28,632 bases of DNA from Basidiobolus meristosporus CBS 931.73 (Eukaryota > Basidiobolomycota > Basidiobolomycetes > Basidiobolales > Basidiobolaceae): positions 1 to 28,632 of the forward strand of contig MCFE01000879.1 in NCBI GenBank assembly GCA_002104905.1, written 5' to 3'. The notes under the pieces are model-generated. The model was not told where the DNA came from. It ran no database searches and worked only from the letters and a program-made list of their open reading frames with translations. Positions 1 through 9,101 of this stretch are shown here, piece by piece (position 1 is the stretch's first letter; every line of letters begins with the position of its first letter). The translations under genes were made by a program, and so were the position numbers.

Positions 1-329
1 CCAAGGCTGATGGTACTTTAAGCGTGACGGTAGGGGGGGGGGAGCGAAAGGTCCCCGACGATTTCTTGAAATATACAAAATCTCCAGACGAGTTTCCATG
101 GATTTCATACGTTTTTTTTAGCGGCATATTCTCTAGTATTTTAGAAACCTGTACTTTTTATCTTTCCATTTAATCCCAATAAACGATGTGATTTTGTGCT
201 ATCTCCAGTTGTGATGACATTAGGCCATCATATTTCTGCCTACCCACTCCACTTGCAACCAAGGATTTGTCGAAAGTAGCAGTGGAACCTTGGAGGTGAC
301 CTGGCATGTTTAGAAGAATTTGTAGTGTC
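1..329. other. Unassigned flank, no gene seen
   Basis: No credible reading frame or repeat match is visible. The stretch keeps many CpG dinucleotides, unlike the copia debris to its right, and carries a run of ten G at 33-42. It may be the edge of a unique or gene-bearing region lying to the left of the window. Confidence 0.4.
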
Positions 330-667
330 TGTTGTAGATTTTGTGTTCACACCTAAATATTTGCACCCATGTGGTCACATCGATTCCAGTCCACGCACTT
401 TCATATTTCTCAACCAAGTTCTGTGCCGGAGGATTATTCACCAGAATGTCAAGTGCCTGGAATACGATATTTCTTCCAGTTATCCAAATCACCCCGAATT
501 TCACACATATCTTTTGGGACCTTCCTAAGCGTATTATATTTACTGGCTTCTCCAAGACCGTATAATGGTGGAAACAAAATTTTTACACTCACAAAGTCGT
601 TAGGTGAAACCAACATAATATACTTGACCTCCTAATCATTTCCAATATCTCTGATATTCTCACAACA
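330..667 (+). repeat. Solo copia LTR, diverged
   Basis: The sequence begins TGTTGTAGATTTTG and ends TCTCACAACA, the same ends as the copia LTRs at 1892-2240 and 6303-6651 read in the opposite orientation. Shared interior blocks include the 'acacctaaat' block near the start, the 'ccaagaccgt' block and the 'atttccaatatctc' block near the end. No internal copia sequence adjoins it, so it is best read as a solo LTR. The five bases on each side (gtgtc and caaag) do not match. It keeps several CpG sites, unlike the other copies. Confidence 0.6.
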
Positions 668-737
668 CAAAGTACAGTGGCCCTGAATAAACATTGAATA
701 CTCATTGATCATACATCCTGCCATATCAAGATTGCCA

Positions 738-875
738 TGAGGATCTTGAGGATATTAGAAGTGATTGGGAGTACTAGTAGATCATGTGGCTATCACTAGC
801 AATTTGCTGAATGTGAAAGTGGTATTTGTACTATTATATGGCCTAGGCAAAGCAAATATGTGCAATATTTCTAGG
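738..875 (-). repeat. Copia LTR fragment
   Basis: The block around 'gaggatattagaagtgattg' and the following 100 bases match the part of the minus-strand copia LTR at 1892-2030 that holds its downstream end. Both ends are ragged. Confidence 0.55.
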
Positions 876-880
876 ATGCT

Positions 881-1048
881 TTGTGGATTTTGTAATTACA
901 CCTAAATACTCACCTAACTGGGTCACTTAGATCATCATCTACAAACCTTAGAGGGAGCTGCCTAATTTACTTGTTGGGACTTAACTAGAATACTTTGACC
1001 ACAATATCAGGTACCCAGAGCATGAAAATATCAAAGCCCTCCAAAGTG
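881..1048 (+). repeat. Copia LTR fragment, upstream half
   Basis: The piece runs from the LTR start ('gattttgtaattacacctaa') to about 'atatcaaagccctccaaag'. It matches the first 165 or so bases of the LTR that starts directly after it at 1049, so two LTR starts lie in direct tandem here. Confidence 0.6.
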
Positions 1049-1380
1049 TTGTCAAAATTTGTAATTCCAACTAAATATACACCTAACTTAGTCACTTAGA
1101 TCAATACCTACAAATCATAGGGAATACTGACCAAACTCCTTGTCAGGATTTACTTGGAATATTTTCACCAAAATATCAGGTACCAAGAGCATGAAAATTA
1201 GATAAGTTGTCCAAGCAGCCTCAATATTTGTACACCTGTTCTTAGGATCTTCCTAAGCCTATTCTATATGTTTGTAATTCCAAGACCATGTAAAAGTATC
1301 AATACTACTTCTACATTCAATGAATCATGAAGTGAAAATCTCCCAATCTACTTGTCCTCCCAATCACTTCCAATATCTCC
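1049..1380 (+). repeat. Nearly complete copia LTR
   Basis: It begins TGTTGTCAAAATTTGTAATT and runs through the 'ccaagaccatgtaaaagt' block to 'cttccaatatctcc'. Compared with the full LTR at 1892-2240 (read on the other strand) only about the last 15 bases are missing. Confidence 0.65.
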
Positions 1381-1500
1381 AAAATTATTTCAAGTAAATC
1401 CCATCAAGGAATTTGGCCAGTATTCTCTGGGAATTGAAGGTAATGATCTCAGTCACTAAGTTAGGTGATTATTTAGGTGGAATTACAAGTTTTTACAACA
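1381..1500 (-). repeat. Copia LTR fragment, inverted against its neighbour
   Basis: This stretch matches 2122-2240, ending in the same 'tttttacaaca'. It is therefore the upstream part of an LTR in minus orientation, joined directly to the plus-strand LTR ending at 1380 and to a plus-strand gag fragment starting at 1501. Confidence 0.65.
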
Positions 1501-1891
1501 AAGCTGCTAAGAAAATGTGTCTGAGACAAAAAATCTTCACTACAAAGATGCAGCCAGGAGAAGTAATGTAAAATTCAATTGACAGAATAACCCTGCTGGT
1601 GGATGAGATGGAATATGTGGGTGTACCAACTACTGATGAGGATGTGCTAGTCACCATCCTGTATAGCCTGAAAGATAGGTTTTAGGGCCTTGTATCAGCC
1701 CTTGAGTCCAGAACTGAAGATTTGACCTTAAATTACATGTATGGAAGGCTCCTGGTGAAGAATTAAGAAAATCAAGCACCATCAAGAAGGAAGAAGTAAA
1801 TACTTAACAAGAAATGATAACCAACAAAGGAGATACCCAAGACCCTTTAAAGGCAATAGCAAATTGTTTTGCAACTACTGCAAAAGGAAAG
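1499..1891 (+). pseudogene. Copia gag fragment (plus strand)
   Basis: The plus strand encodes pieces matching the gag of the neighbouring minus-strand copia element: AAKKMCLRQKIFTTKMQPGE near 1503-1562, then a DRITLLVDEME-like block, then PTTDEDVLVTIL, then the start of a CCHC zinc knuckle (CNYCKRK) just before 1891. Gag packages the element RNA in the virus-like particle. The frame is broken by several stops, including the TAG near 1683 inside a segment that reads RFQGLVSAPESR in the other copy. The fragment stops in mid-knuckle, exactly where the complete LTR at 1892 begins, so that element appears to have inserted into it. Confidence 0.75.
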
Positions 1892-2240
1892 TGTTGTAAG
1901 AGTATTGGAGATATTGGAAGTGATTGGGAGAACAAGTAGATTATGTGGTTTTCACTTAATGATTTATTGAATGTAAAAGTAGTATTTATACTTTTACCTG
2001 GTCTTGGCATTACAAAAACGTAGAATAAGTTCAGGAAGATCCCAAGAACATGTGTGCAAAGTTTGGGGCTGTTTGGACAACTTTGAGAATTTTCATGTTC
2101 TGGGTTCCTGGTATTTTGGTGAAAATTTTCTAAGTAAATCCCTACAAGGAATTTGGTCAGTATTCTCTAGGATTTGAAGGTAATGATCTAAGTGACTAAG
2201 TTAGGTGAGTACTTAGGTGGAAATACAAATTTTTACAACA
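1892..2240 (-). repeat. Copia 3' LTR
   Basis: 349 bases bounded by TGTTGTAA and TTTACAACA, an 8-base imperfect inverted repeat with TG...CA ends. It matches 6303-6651 along its whole length at roughly 87 percent by eye. In the sense direction of the element (minus) it follows a polypurine tract directly. Confidence 0.88.
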
Positions 2241-2251
2241 CTCCCACTCAG
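2241..2251 (-). promoter_or_regulatory. Copia polypurine tract
   Basis: On the minus strand the sequence CTGAGTGGGAG lies directly against the 3' LTR start. It is purine-rich and in the position where plus-strand DNA synthesis is primed in LTR elements. The polyprotein stop codon (2252-2254) abuts it. Confidence 0.7.
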
Positions 2252-5200
2252 TTAAATGTTCATACTGACTAGTCCTAATTTTGACCTAAGATATTCAAAC
2301 TTGTCTCTAGCTAATGGTTTGGTAAATATGTCTGCAATCATTTCATCTGTAGGACAGTAAACTAAGCTAACTAAGTTACTCTCTATAGCTTCATGTATGA
2401 AATGATGTCTAATATCTATGTGCTTGGTTCTAGCATGAAAAGTTGGATTTCTACCTAATTGTATACATCCTTGATTATCTTGAAATAAAGTAATAGGTGT
2501 TTTTTGACATAGGCCTAAATCTGTAAAATTTTTTTCTTAACCACATTGCTTCTCTTGTAGCTTCACAGGCTGCCATATACTCTGCCTCTGTGGGGGAAAG
2601 TGCTGCGGTTGATTGCATTCTTGAATTCCATGAAATTGCTCCTTTACAGTAAAGAAAGGTGTATCCTGTGATGGATCTTCTGTCTTCTATATTTTGTCCC
2701 CAATCAGCATCAGAGTATCCCACAAGATCCTGCTCTGAATCCTTATAAGTGTATCTTAAGCAGATATCAGCAGTTCCTTTTAGGTATCTAAAAGTCCGCT
2801 TAACTGCTACAATATGATCAGATCCATAGTTCTGATTATGTTGGCTGACAACTACCACTGAATATGAGATATCTGGACATGTTCCAAGCATAATATACAT
2901 CAGACTGCCGACCATAGATTGATAAGGAAAGTCAGGGCTTTCAGATGGCGCCAAGCTCTCTTGATTTGGTTGAGTTTTGACCAAGATAAGGTTTGTTTCC
3001 ATTGGGTTAGCTGCTGGTTTACAGTCTTCCATTTGGTACTTCATTAGTATATCTTAAGTATACTTGGATTGGCTTAGGGTGATAGTCTGGGTACTTCTGT
3101 CTATGGAGAACTTAATCCCTAAGTAGTAATTAAGTTCTCCTAGATTGGACATCTTGAACTCCTTAGATAGGCTGGATTTAGTCTCTTCCAATGTTTCTAG
3201 GTTATTGGCAGCTATAATAAGATCATCCACATATAGAGCTAATAGAACTGGATTTGCTCTATCTGGCTTATAGTATATACTATAGTCAGCATTACTCCTT
3301 TTGAAACTCAAAGATTCCAAATAAGAATCTATCTTGCAATTCCAGGCTCTTGGTTATAGTTTGAGACCGTATAGTGACTTTTTAAGCTTGCAGGCCAAAT
3401 GGGGGTTATCTTGGTCAACACACCCATCAGGCTGGTCCATATACATGTCCTCATCAAGTTCTCCATTCAAAAATGCAGTTTTACATCCATTTGATGAACA
3501 AAAAACTTATATTTGGCTGCAATAGCCAATATTAATCTGATGAAATTAAACTTGGCTACTGGTGCAAAGGTCTCAGTATAGTCAAGTCCTTTTGTTTGAG
3601 AGTATCCTTTGGCTACAAGTCTTGCTTTGTATCTTTCAGTTGTGCCATCAGCCTTGTATTTTGTCTTGAAGACTCATCTGCATCCAATTGATTTTTGGTT
3701 AATTGGTAATTTGACCAAGTCCCAAGTTTGATTTTCCATCAGGGCCTGATATTCCTCAGTCATTGCAGATCTCCAAGACTTTGTCTGAGGGCTATTTAGG
3801 GCCTCTTTTACAGTCTGGGGTTCATCAATATGGACTGAATAGGCATAGGCTAAGTTTGTACCCTTATTGATATAATAATTTGGACTATTTCTTGTCCAAT
3901 TGGATCTCCAGGCATTTGATACTGGAATGATCACTTCTGGGATATTCCTGGGCATTGATTCTGGCTGAACCACAGCTGTTGAGTCCTCTGGAGTGAAAAA
4001 ATTCTCATTGTTTTGCTCTGATTCAATCCTGACAATTGGTGGACTTGAGATCAAATTTTTGTCATCATCTGATGTCATTTTTTGTGAAAATTCTGAATTT
4101 TCATCAAACAACACATCCCTGGACTTGATCAGCTTCTTTGCTTTGGTACTGTAGAGTCTGTATGCCTTACTCTCATTGCAGTAGCCCAAAAATATGCATT
4201 TTACACTTTTTGGCTCAAATTTTGACTTATTTCCGGCCAGTTTTTTGGCATATGCTATACACCCAAATATTCTTAGATGTTCTGCACTTGGTCTGTATCC
4301 ATACCATGCTTCAAATGGAGTAGAATCACAAAGTATTCTATTGTAACTCCTATTTTTAAGGTATACAGCTGTGGCAACCAATTCCGCCCAAAAATCATAG
4401 GATAATTTTTGATCATGGATCATAGATCTTGCCATATCAGTTATTGATCTGTTAGTATTTTCTGCTACTCCATTTTGCTGTGGGGAGTATGGTACAGTAG
4501 TCTCTTACTTTATCCCATGAATTTTGCAGAAGTGGATGAAGAGTTTTGAGGTATATTCTCCACCAATGTCAGAGTGTATATTCCTGATTTTTTCACCAGT
4601 TTCTCTCTCAACCATGGCTTTAAACTCCCTGAACTTAGACAGAGCTTCTTCCTTTCTCTCAATGAAGTAGACCCATGTGTATCTTGTATAATCATCAATA
4701 AAAGTGATTAAATACTTCATCCCACCTAAGGATAAATTTTCCATAGGTCCACACAGATCTGAGTGAATTAGATCAAATTTTTTCTTAGTTTTGATTAACT
4801 CAGAGCTCTTGAACAGTTGGCTGGCTTGTTTCCCATATATGCAGGCTTCACAGTGCTCCAAATTAGCTGGGGGATCAACTTTCACACCAGAAATTAGCTG
4901 ATCTTTGAACATTTTACGCAAATAATCAAAATTGATGTGTCCAAAGCACCATTTTGATCAGTGATCCTGCATCCAGAATTGTCAAAACTGAAACTGAGTC
5001 CTTCTGGTGTGGCCTTGCTTACAGAGAGTAGGTTCTTGGCTATTTCTGGTACATAGAGTACTTCTTTAAAGGTCAGTGTATTGCTTCCTTCACAGCTTCT
5101 AAGGTTTACTTGGATAGTTCCTTCTCCCACTGCATCAAGTGTTCTATTTTCACCCCTGAAAACCTTCTTGATTGGAATTTCTTGATATTGGGTAAGAAGT

Positions 5201-5771
5201 TCTTTTTGGTGAGTAAAGTGTTGAGATGCTCCAGAGTCAATATACCACATCTGAGAGTCCTTGTTTGTGGTCATATTTAGTGCAGATATGAATAGCCTAT
5301 CTTCAGTTGTTGCAGCATTTCCATATTCAGGCTTATTTTGCTGATTATCTCTCTTCTTGAGACACCAGTCTGACGTGTGTCCTTTGCTTTTGCAGTAGTT
5401 GCAAAACAGGTTGCTGTTGCCTTTGTAGGGTCTTGGGTAACTCCTTTGTTAGTTATCACTGCTTATTAAAGCATTTTCTTCTTCCTTCTTATTGGCACTT
5501 GATTTTCTTAATTCCTCATCCAGAAGCCTTCCATAAACATCATTTAAGGTCAAATCTTCAGTTCTGGACTCTGGGGCTGATACAAGGCCTTGAAACCTGT
5601 CTTTCAGGCTATTCAGGATGGTAACTATCACATCTTCATCAGTAGTCAGTATGCCCACAGATTCCATCTCATCTACTAGCAGGGTAATTCTGTTACTTAG
5701 ATTTTCTATTTTTCTCCTGGCAGCATCTTTGTAGTACAGAATTTTTGTCTCAGATACATTTTCTTAACAGT
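2252..5771 (-). pseudogene. Copia gag (C-terminal part)-pol polyprotein, broken
   Basis: Reading down the minus strand I see: gag block (DEDVIVTILNSLKDRFQGLV, 5640-5580); CCHC zinc knuckle C-X2-C-X4-H-X4-C at 5403-5362; protease with the active-site motif WYIDSGASQHF near 5240; integrase with CEAC of the zinc finger, catalytic Asp in HSDLCGP, second Asp in HSDIGGEY (usually SDNGGEF) and Glu in QQNGVAEN; reverse transcriptase with [14 protein letters not shown] and YVDDLIIA; RNase H with YSDADWG and TEAEY, then FQDNQG; and the copia terminal signature ADIFTKPL. Damage: TAA codons at 5451-5449, 4507-4505 and 3056-3054 that look like former CAA, TGA at 3676-3674 in place of Trp, TAA at 3356-3354, a one-base loss near 3480, a homopolymer frameshift near 2525-2536, and a deletion near 4940-4960 that removes the start of the pre-integrase domain. 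The final stop TAA is at 2254-2252. Confidence 0.88.
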
Positions 5772-5797
5772 AGACATTACAGAGAGTGACAGCTTGG

Positions 5798-5902
5798 GGC
5801 TCATGACCTGTTGTAAGAGTATTGGAGATATTGGAAGTGACTGGGAGAACAAGTAGATTATGAGGTTTTTACTTAATGATTTATCAAATGTAAAAGTAGT
5901 AT
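5798..5902 (-). repeat. Internal copia LTR end with primer-binding site
   Basis: 5809-5902 matches the downstream end of the LTR (starting TGTTGTAAGAG on the plus strand) and is followed inward by GGTCATGAGCCC at 5808-5797, the same leader that lies inside the outer LTR at 6302. 5775-5808 matches 6270-6302. Right after it, 5903-5961 repeats 5712-5771. The scrap is closer to the LTR at 1892 than to the one at 6303. Confidence 0.8.
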
Positions 5903-6298
5903 TTCTTCTCCTGGCAGCATCTTTGTAGTAAAGAATTTTTGTCTCAAATACATTTTCTTAGCAGCAGAACATGAATGGTAGGTGTCTTCTAATGCTTTCC
6001 AGGCATTCATTGCTGTTTTGGCTCTTGAGCATTGAACTAACAGATTGTCTTTAACATTAAGGCAAATGCAGTTAGAGGCACTTTGTTCTTTCTTCCAGTA
6101 CTTGAAGGCTTCCGCTCCCACATTTTTAGGAGGGCATTCTTCTCCCATGACAGTATCCCAAAGAGCTCTTTCTTGTAGCAGCATCTTCATCTTCACCTTC
6201 CACACTTGGTAGTTAGATCCATCCATCTTTTTAGCAGGGGGGAAAACTCCAGCAATAGCAGTGGCAGACATTGCAGAGAGTGACAGCTTGGGGCTCAT
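5903..6298 (-). pseudogene. Copia gag N-terminal part
   Basis: The reading frame contains MSATAIAGVFPPAKKMDGSN from 6271, then the WKVKMKMLLQERALW block, a WKKEQSASNCI block and a KAWKALEDTYHS block. This is the N-terminal copia gag domain (DUF4219/UBN2 type), the particle-forming part of gag. The frame is also open upstream to an ATG at 6298-6296 that lies inside the primer-binding site, so either codon could start the protein; 6271 has no better context that I can see. The 3' end runs into the duplicated segment and LTR scrap at 5902, so this gag is not joined in frame to the pol part that follows. Confidence 0.8.
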
Positions 6299-6302
6299 AA
6301 CC
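6290..6302 (-). promoter_or_regulatory. Copia primer-binding site, initiator tRNA-Met anticodon arm
   Basis: Directly inside the 5' LTR the minus strand reads GGTTATGAGCCCC. The plus strand GGGCTCATAACC equals the anticodon stem-loop of eukaryotic initiator tRNA-Met (anticodon CAT). Drosophila copia is known to prime from an initiator tRNA-Met fragment cut in the anticodon loop, and its site has the same form. This is a binding site for such a half-tRNA, not a tRNA gene. Confidence 0.7.
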
Positions 6303-6651
6303 AATTGTAAGAGTCTTGGAGATATTGGAAGTGATTGGGAGGACAAGTAGCTTATATGGTTTTCACTTGACAATTTATTGAATTTAAAAGTAGTATTTAT
6401 ACTTTTACATGGTCTTGGCATTACAAACACATAAAATAGGTTAAAAAAGGTCTCAAGAACATGAGTTCCAAGCTTGGGGCTATTTGGACAACTTTAAGAA
6501 TTTTTATGTTCTGGGTATATAGTATTTTGGTGAAAATATTCTAAGTAAATCCCAACAGAGAATTTGCTCAGCATTCTCTAGGATTTGAAGGTAATGATCT
6601 AAGTGACTAAGTTAGATGATTATTTAGGTGGAATTACAATTTTTTACAACA
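6303..6651 (-). repeat. Copia 5' LTR
   Basis: 349 bases matching 1892-2240. The outer end keeps TTTTTACAACA at 6641-6651. At the inner end the expected TG (plus strand) has become AA at 6303-6304. Divergence from the other LTR is considerable, pointing to an old element or to two different source copies. Confidence 0.85.
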
Positions 6652-8970
6652 GAAATTGGCTTGTGACCAGGAGAAGCCTGGTATACTTTGGCAAAGTTGT
6701 CCTATTATAAATTAGCTGCTTGTTGCACCCAACCTAACTTTGCATTATCTAACTACCTACCCATGCATTGGGGCTGCTCAGCTTCATAATGCTATAGGCA
6801 TAAGTGTTGCCATGGACACATCTGTCTTCAGTATTTTCCTACTCTTCCTGGCTGTCCTCCATGTGCCAAATCATCACATCCACAACAGACTTGAAGATAA
6901 TATTCTTGAGGAGATTGGGATATGGTAGTACCTACAACTTGATTTGTCTTCCTATCTTCCAACACTTCTGCGCCATAGGAAACACCCAAAAGGTGATGCA
7001 AGGACCAACATTTTCTGTTCACAAAGCACAAAGGAGTAGAGAACAGATACAATAGCAGCAGTGATCTACTCATTCAGTTTTAGGCTTTTATTATAGCTGC
7101 TCATCTCTCATAACAAACTCCTTGCATAAAAGCTGTAGATGCATCAAGTTGGCATTGATGATCTGCTTCTGGATAAATATTCTAATAATATCAACATAGG
7201 ACTCCCAATGCTTCTGATGTACTGTTATTAGAAATGGCTTCAGAAGGCCACTTAAATAAATACTTATCCAGCTCATCCAGCCCTTGCATTTGTATTGTTG
7301 CATGTGAGTATGGGTATTGCTTGGAGCCTGTGAAATGTACTTTGGGTAGTGGATGCTCTGTAATATCTAGCCAGTTCATTGTAATTTCCCCAATATCTCA
7401 AAGGGATCATCCAGCTTGCAATACCCCATGTACAACTTGGTCATTAGTATAAGGATAATGTTGAAAAGTAAATGCATTACTCTCAGCAGAGAGCTTTTGC
7501 TCAAACGGATACCCACTATCTTGTGTGTTGCTGGTTTCCAATTGAGTCCACATTCTGGCCATTGGCTTATAGCTTACCAGCTTTGCTACAATTCAATGCT
7601 GACTTCTATACATTCTCTGTGTGGGAAGAAGATGTTCTTAGTGCTGGTGTTTGAATAATTACAATGTAAATGAGTTATAGAGTTAATCCCCTGGTTCTCA
7701 CAAATTTAACAGTAATATGCTCCATTGTGCCCAGATAAGCCAGCTATTTTACTGACAGCTAAGATATCTGCAATGTAGATAGTAATATGCTCTTTGATAT
7801 GATGGTCATTAAGTAGTATCCCACGGAAATGCATACAAAATGCATCAAGCAATGGGTAGAGGTAGCTGTCCAGGTTGGATAGTGGTTTAGGCCCAGACAC
7901 CAGTGAGAGTGCCATTGGATTTCTGCTCAGATACTGCAGGATAGGTGGCAGGTTGAGGTTGATGAGAACCAGCAGCCATATGGATTTGCTGGTAGAGTAC
8001 TTCTTAAAAGAGAGTCTATCAAGTTCCATGGCAAAGGCATAGTCATGCATACCTTCAAGCTGGCTCTTACTTCATAATTTTTTGTAATGCTTGCTCTCAA
8101 GTATACTTGATATGTTTGCACTTAATTGATACTGAGTGTGGTACTTTCTACCATCACAATGTTTGCCAGATTGCATAAACTTCTTTAGATAGGGTATTAT
8201 TGGACCATATCTGGAGTGTAAACAATACTCTCCTCTTGTGGTGGTGGTTTCCTGACAAGTTTGACACCTTGCAATGGTGGCATTTTTGGAGGTGAATGTC
8301 ATGCAACTAACATCACATGCTTGTATCAGGACTTTCTATGGGTCATATGTTGCCAGCTGCATGATGGTTGTCCACTTGAACCATGTGCATGGTAAGTTAC
8401 ATCCTGGAATGATTATGGCAGAAAGTAGCAGTATATCCTCAAAGCCCCTATCACTGATACTTGTGGAAACTTACCATTTCTCTAGCCACCACAATACATC
8501 ATTCACTGGTAAATGGATTACTGAGCTCTCTTGGCTCCATAGAGTATCTTTGGCACTTTTTCTCATAGGTGTTGTCTCATCACATATTGGGATTTGGCTG
8601 GACACATGTTGAGTATTGTTGTGAAGGGAGATAGTTCACAATTAATTGGTGAGCCTTTTCTTCAGAGCTATCACTTCAAGTCCCATATTTAGAAGGCTGA
8701 GGTGAGTCTAAAGGCATCACAAACTCACAGGACTCAATTTGCCCAAGGTGCTAGGTACAGCAAGGTGGCAACTTAGAAGTGCCAAGCAGCCGCCAAGATA
8801 TTGTTGGTACAGTAATGACTAATGAATGGTCAATTATGACTTGTGTAGCAATGCACTGTTTGTGATACTTGTAATACTTCCTAGGCTGTCTGTGTGCTTT
8901 ATGGCTGAGAGGCTTGTCACAACAGCCACATGGTCTTTTTTCTCTTCTATTATGGTGTTGAGTCATAGTA
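6652..8970 (-). pseudogene. Plavaka/Tnp2-type transposase, heavily decayed
   Basis: Reading down the minus strand: an N-terminal zinc-finger-like block RPCGCCDKPLSHKAHRQPRK (8935-8880); CQTCQET followed by RYGPIIPYLKKFMQSG and KYHTQYQ (8266-8130); the catalytic region with MELDRLSFKK, LVLINLNLPP, SGPKPLSNLDSYLYPL, ADILAVSK and GLSGHNGAYYC (8030-7710), which matches the Tnp2/Plavaka pattern of DG, LNLPP, IPGPKKPKDLDSFLYP and KGHNG-C; a VMHLLF block near 7475-7460; and HWESYVDIIRIFIQKQI (7215-7165). These transposases cut and paste CACTA-superfamily elements. The frame is shattered by stops and shifts throughout. The C-terminal end stops at the copia LTR (6651). Terminal inverted repeats were not found. 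Confidence 0.75.
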
Positions 8971-9101
8971 GTATTCTTTATGGGGCAAACAGCTTGACAC
9001 TCAACAATGTAACACCATTGTAATACTTTTTTGTCAATTATAATTCAAATTTCAGTCAGTATTATGTTTTAGACATTGCATCTACAAGATTGTAAGATTC
9101 A
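8971..9101. other. Gap between two divergent decayed genes
   Basis: About 130 bases of AT-rich sequence separate the transposase start (minus) from the first ATG of the unidentified plus-strand region. If both belonged to one element this would be its bidirectional promoter. I see no clear TATA box. Confidence 0.3.

Larger units (their letters stand above)
1892..6651 (-). mobile_element. Ty1/copia LTR retrotransposon, defective, probably mosaic
   Basis: Two 349-base LTRs flank about 4.06 kb of internal sequence. In the sense direction (minus strand) this carries a primer-binding site, gag with zinc knuckle, protease, integrase, reverse transcriptase and RNase H in the copia order, and a polypurine tract. 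Integrase upstream of reverse transcriptase is diagnostic for copia. The element cannot be autonomous: it has in-frame stops, frameshifts and deletions. A second LTR scrap lies inside gag at 5809-5902, so the right part (5903-6651) probably comes from another copy. Flanking bases are gaaag on the left and gaaat on the right, which resembles a 5-base target duplication with one mismatch but could be chance. Confidence 0.9.

Noticed and set aside
33-42. Run of ten G
   Set aside because: A simple homopolymer with no partner runs for a quadruplex and no nearby gene; nothing can be said about a function.
3334-4323. Plus-strand open frames inside the copia element
   Set aside because: They lie antisense to the reverse transcriptase and integrase coding sequence and show no protein motif of their own.
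6285-6302. tRNA-like sequence GGGCTCATAACC
   Set aside because: Only the anticodon arm is present, directly against an LTR. It is a primer-binding site and not a tRNA gene.
1887-6656. 5-base target duplication gaaag/gaaat around the copia element
   Set aside because: One mismatch in five bases, and the two outer LTRs seem to come from different copies, so the near match may be chance. Noted in the element entry but not claimed.
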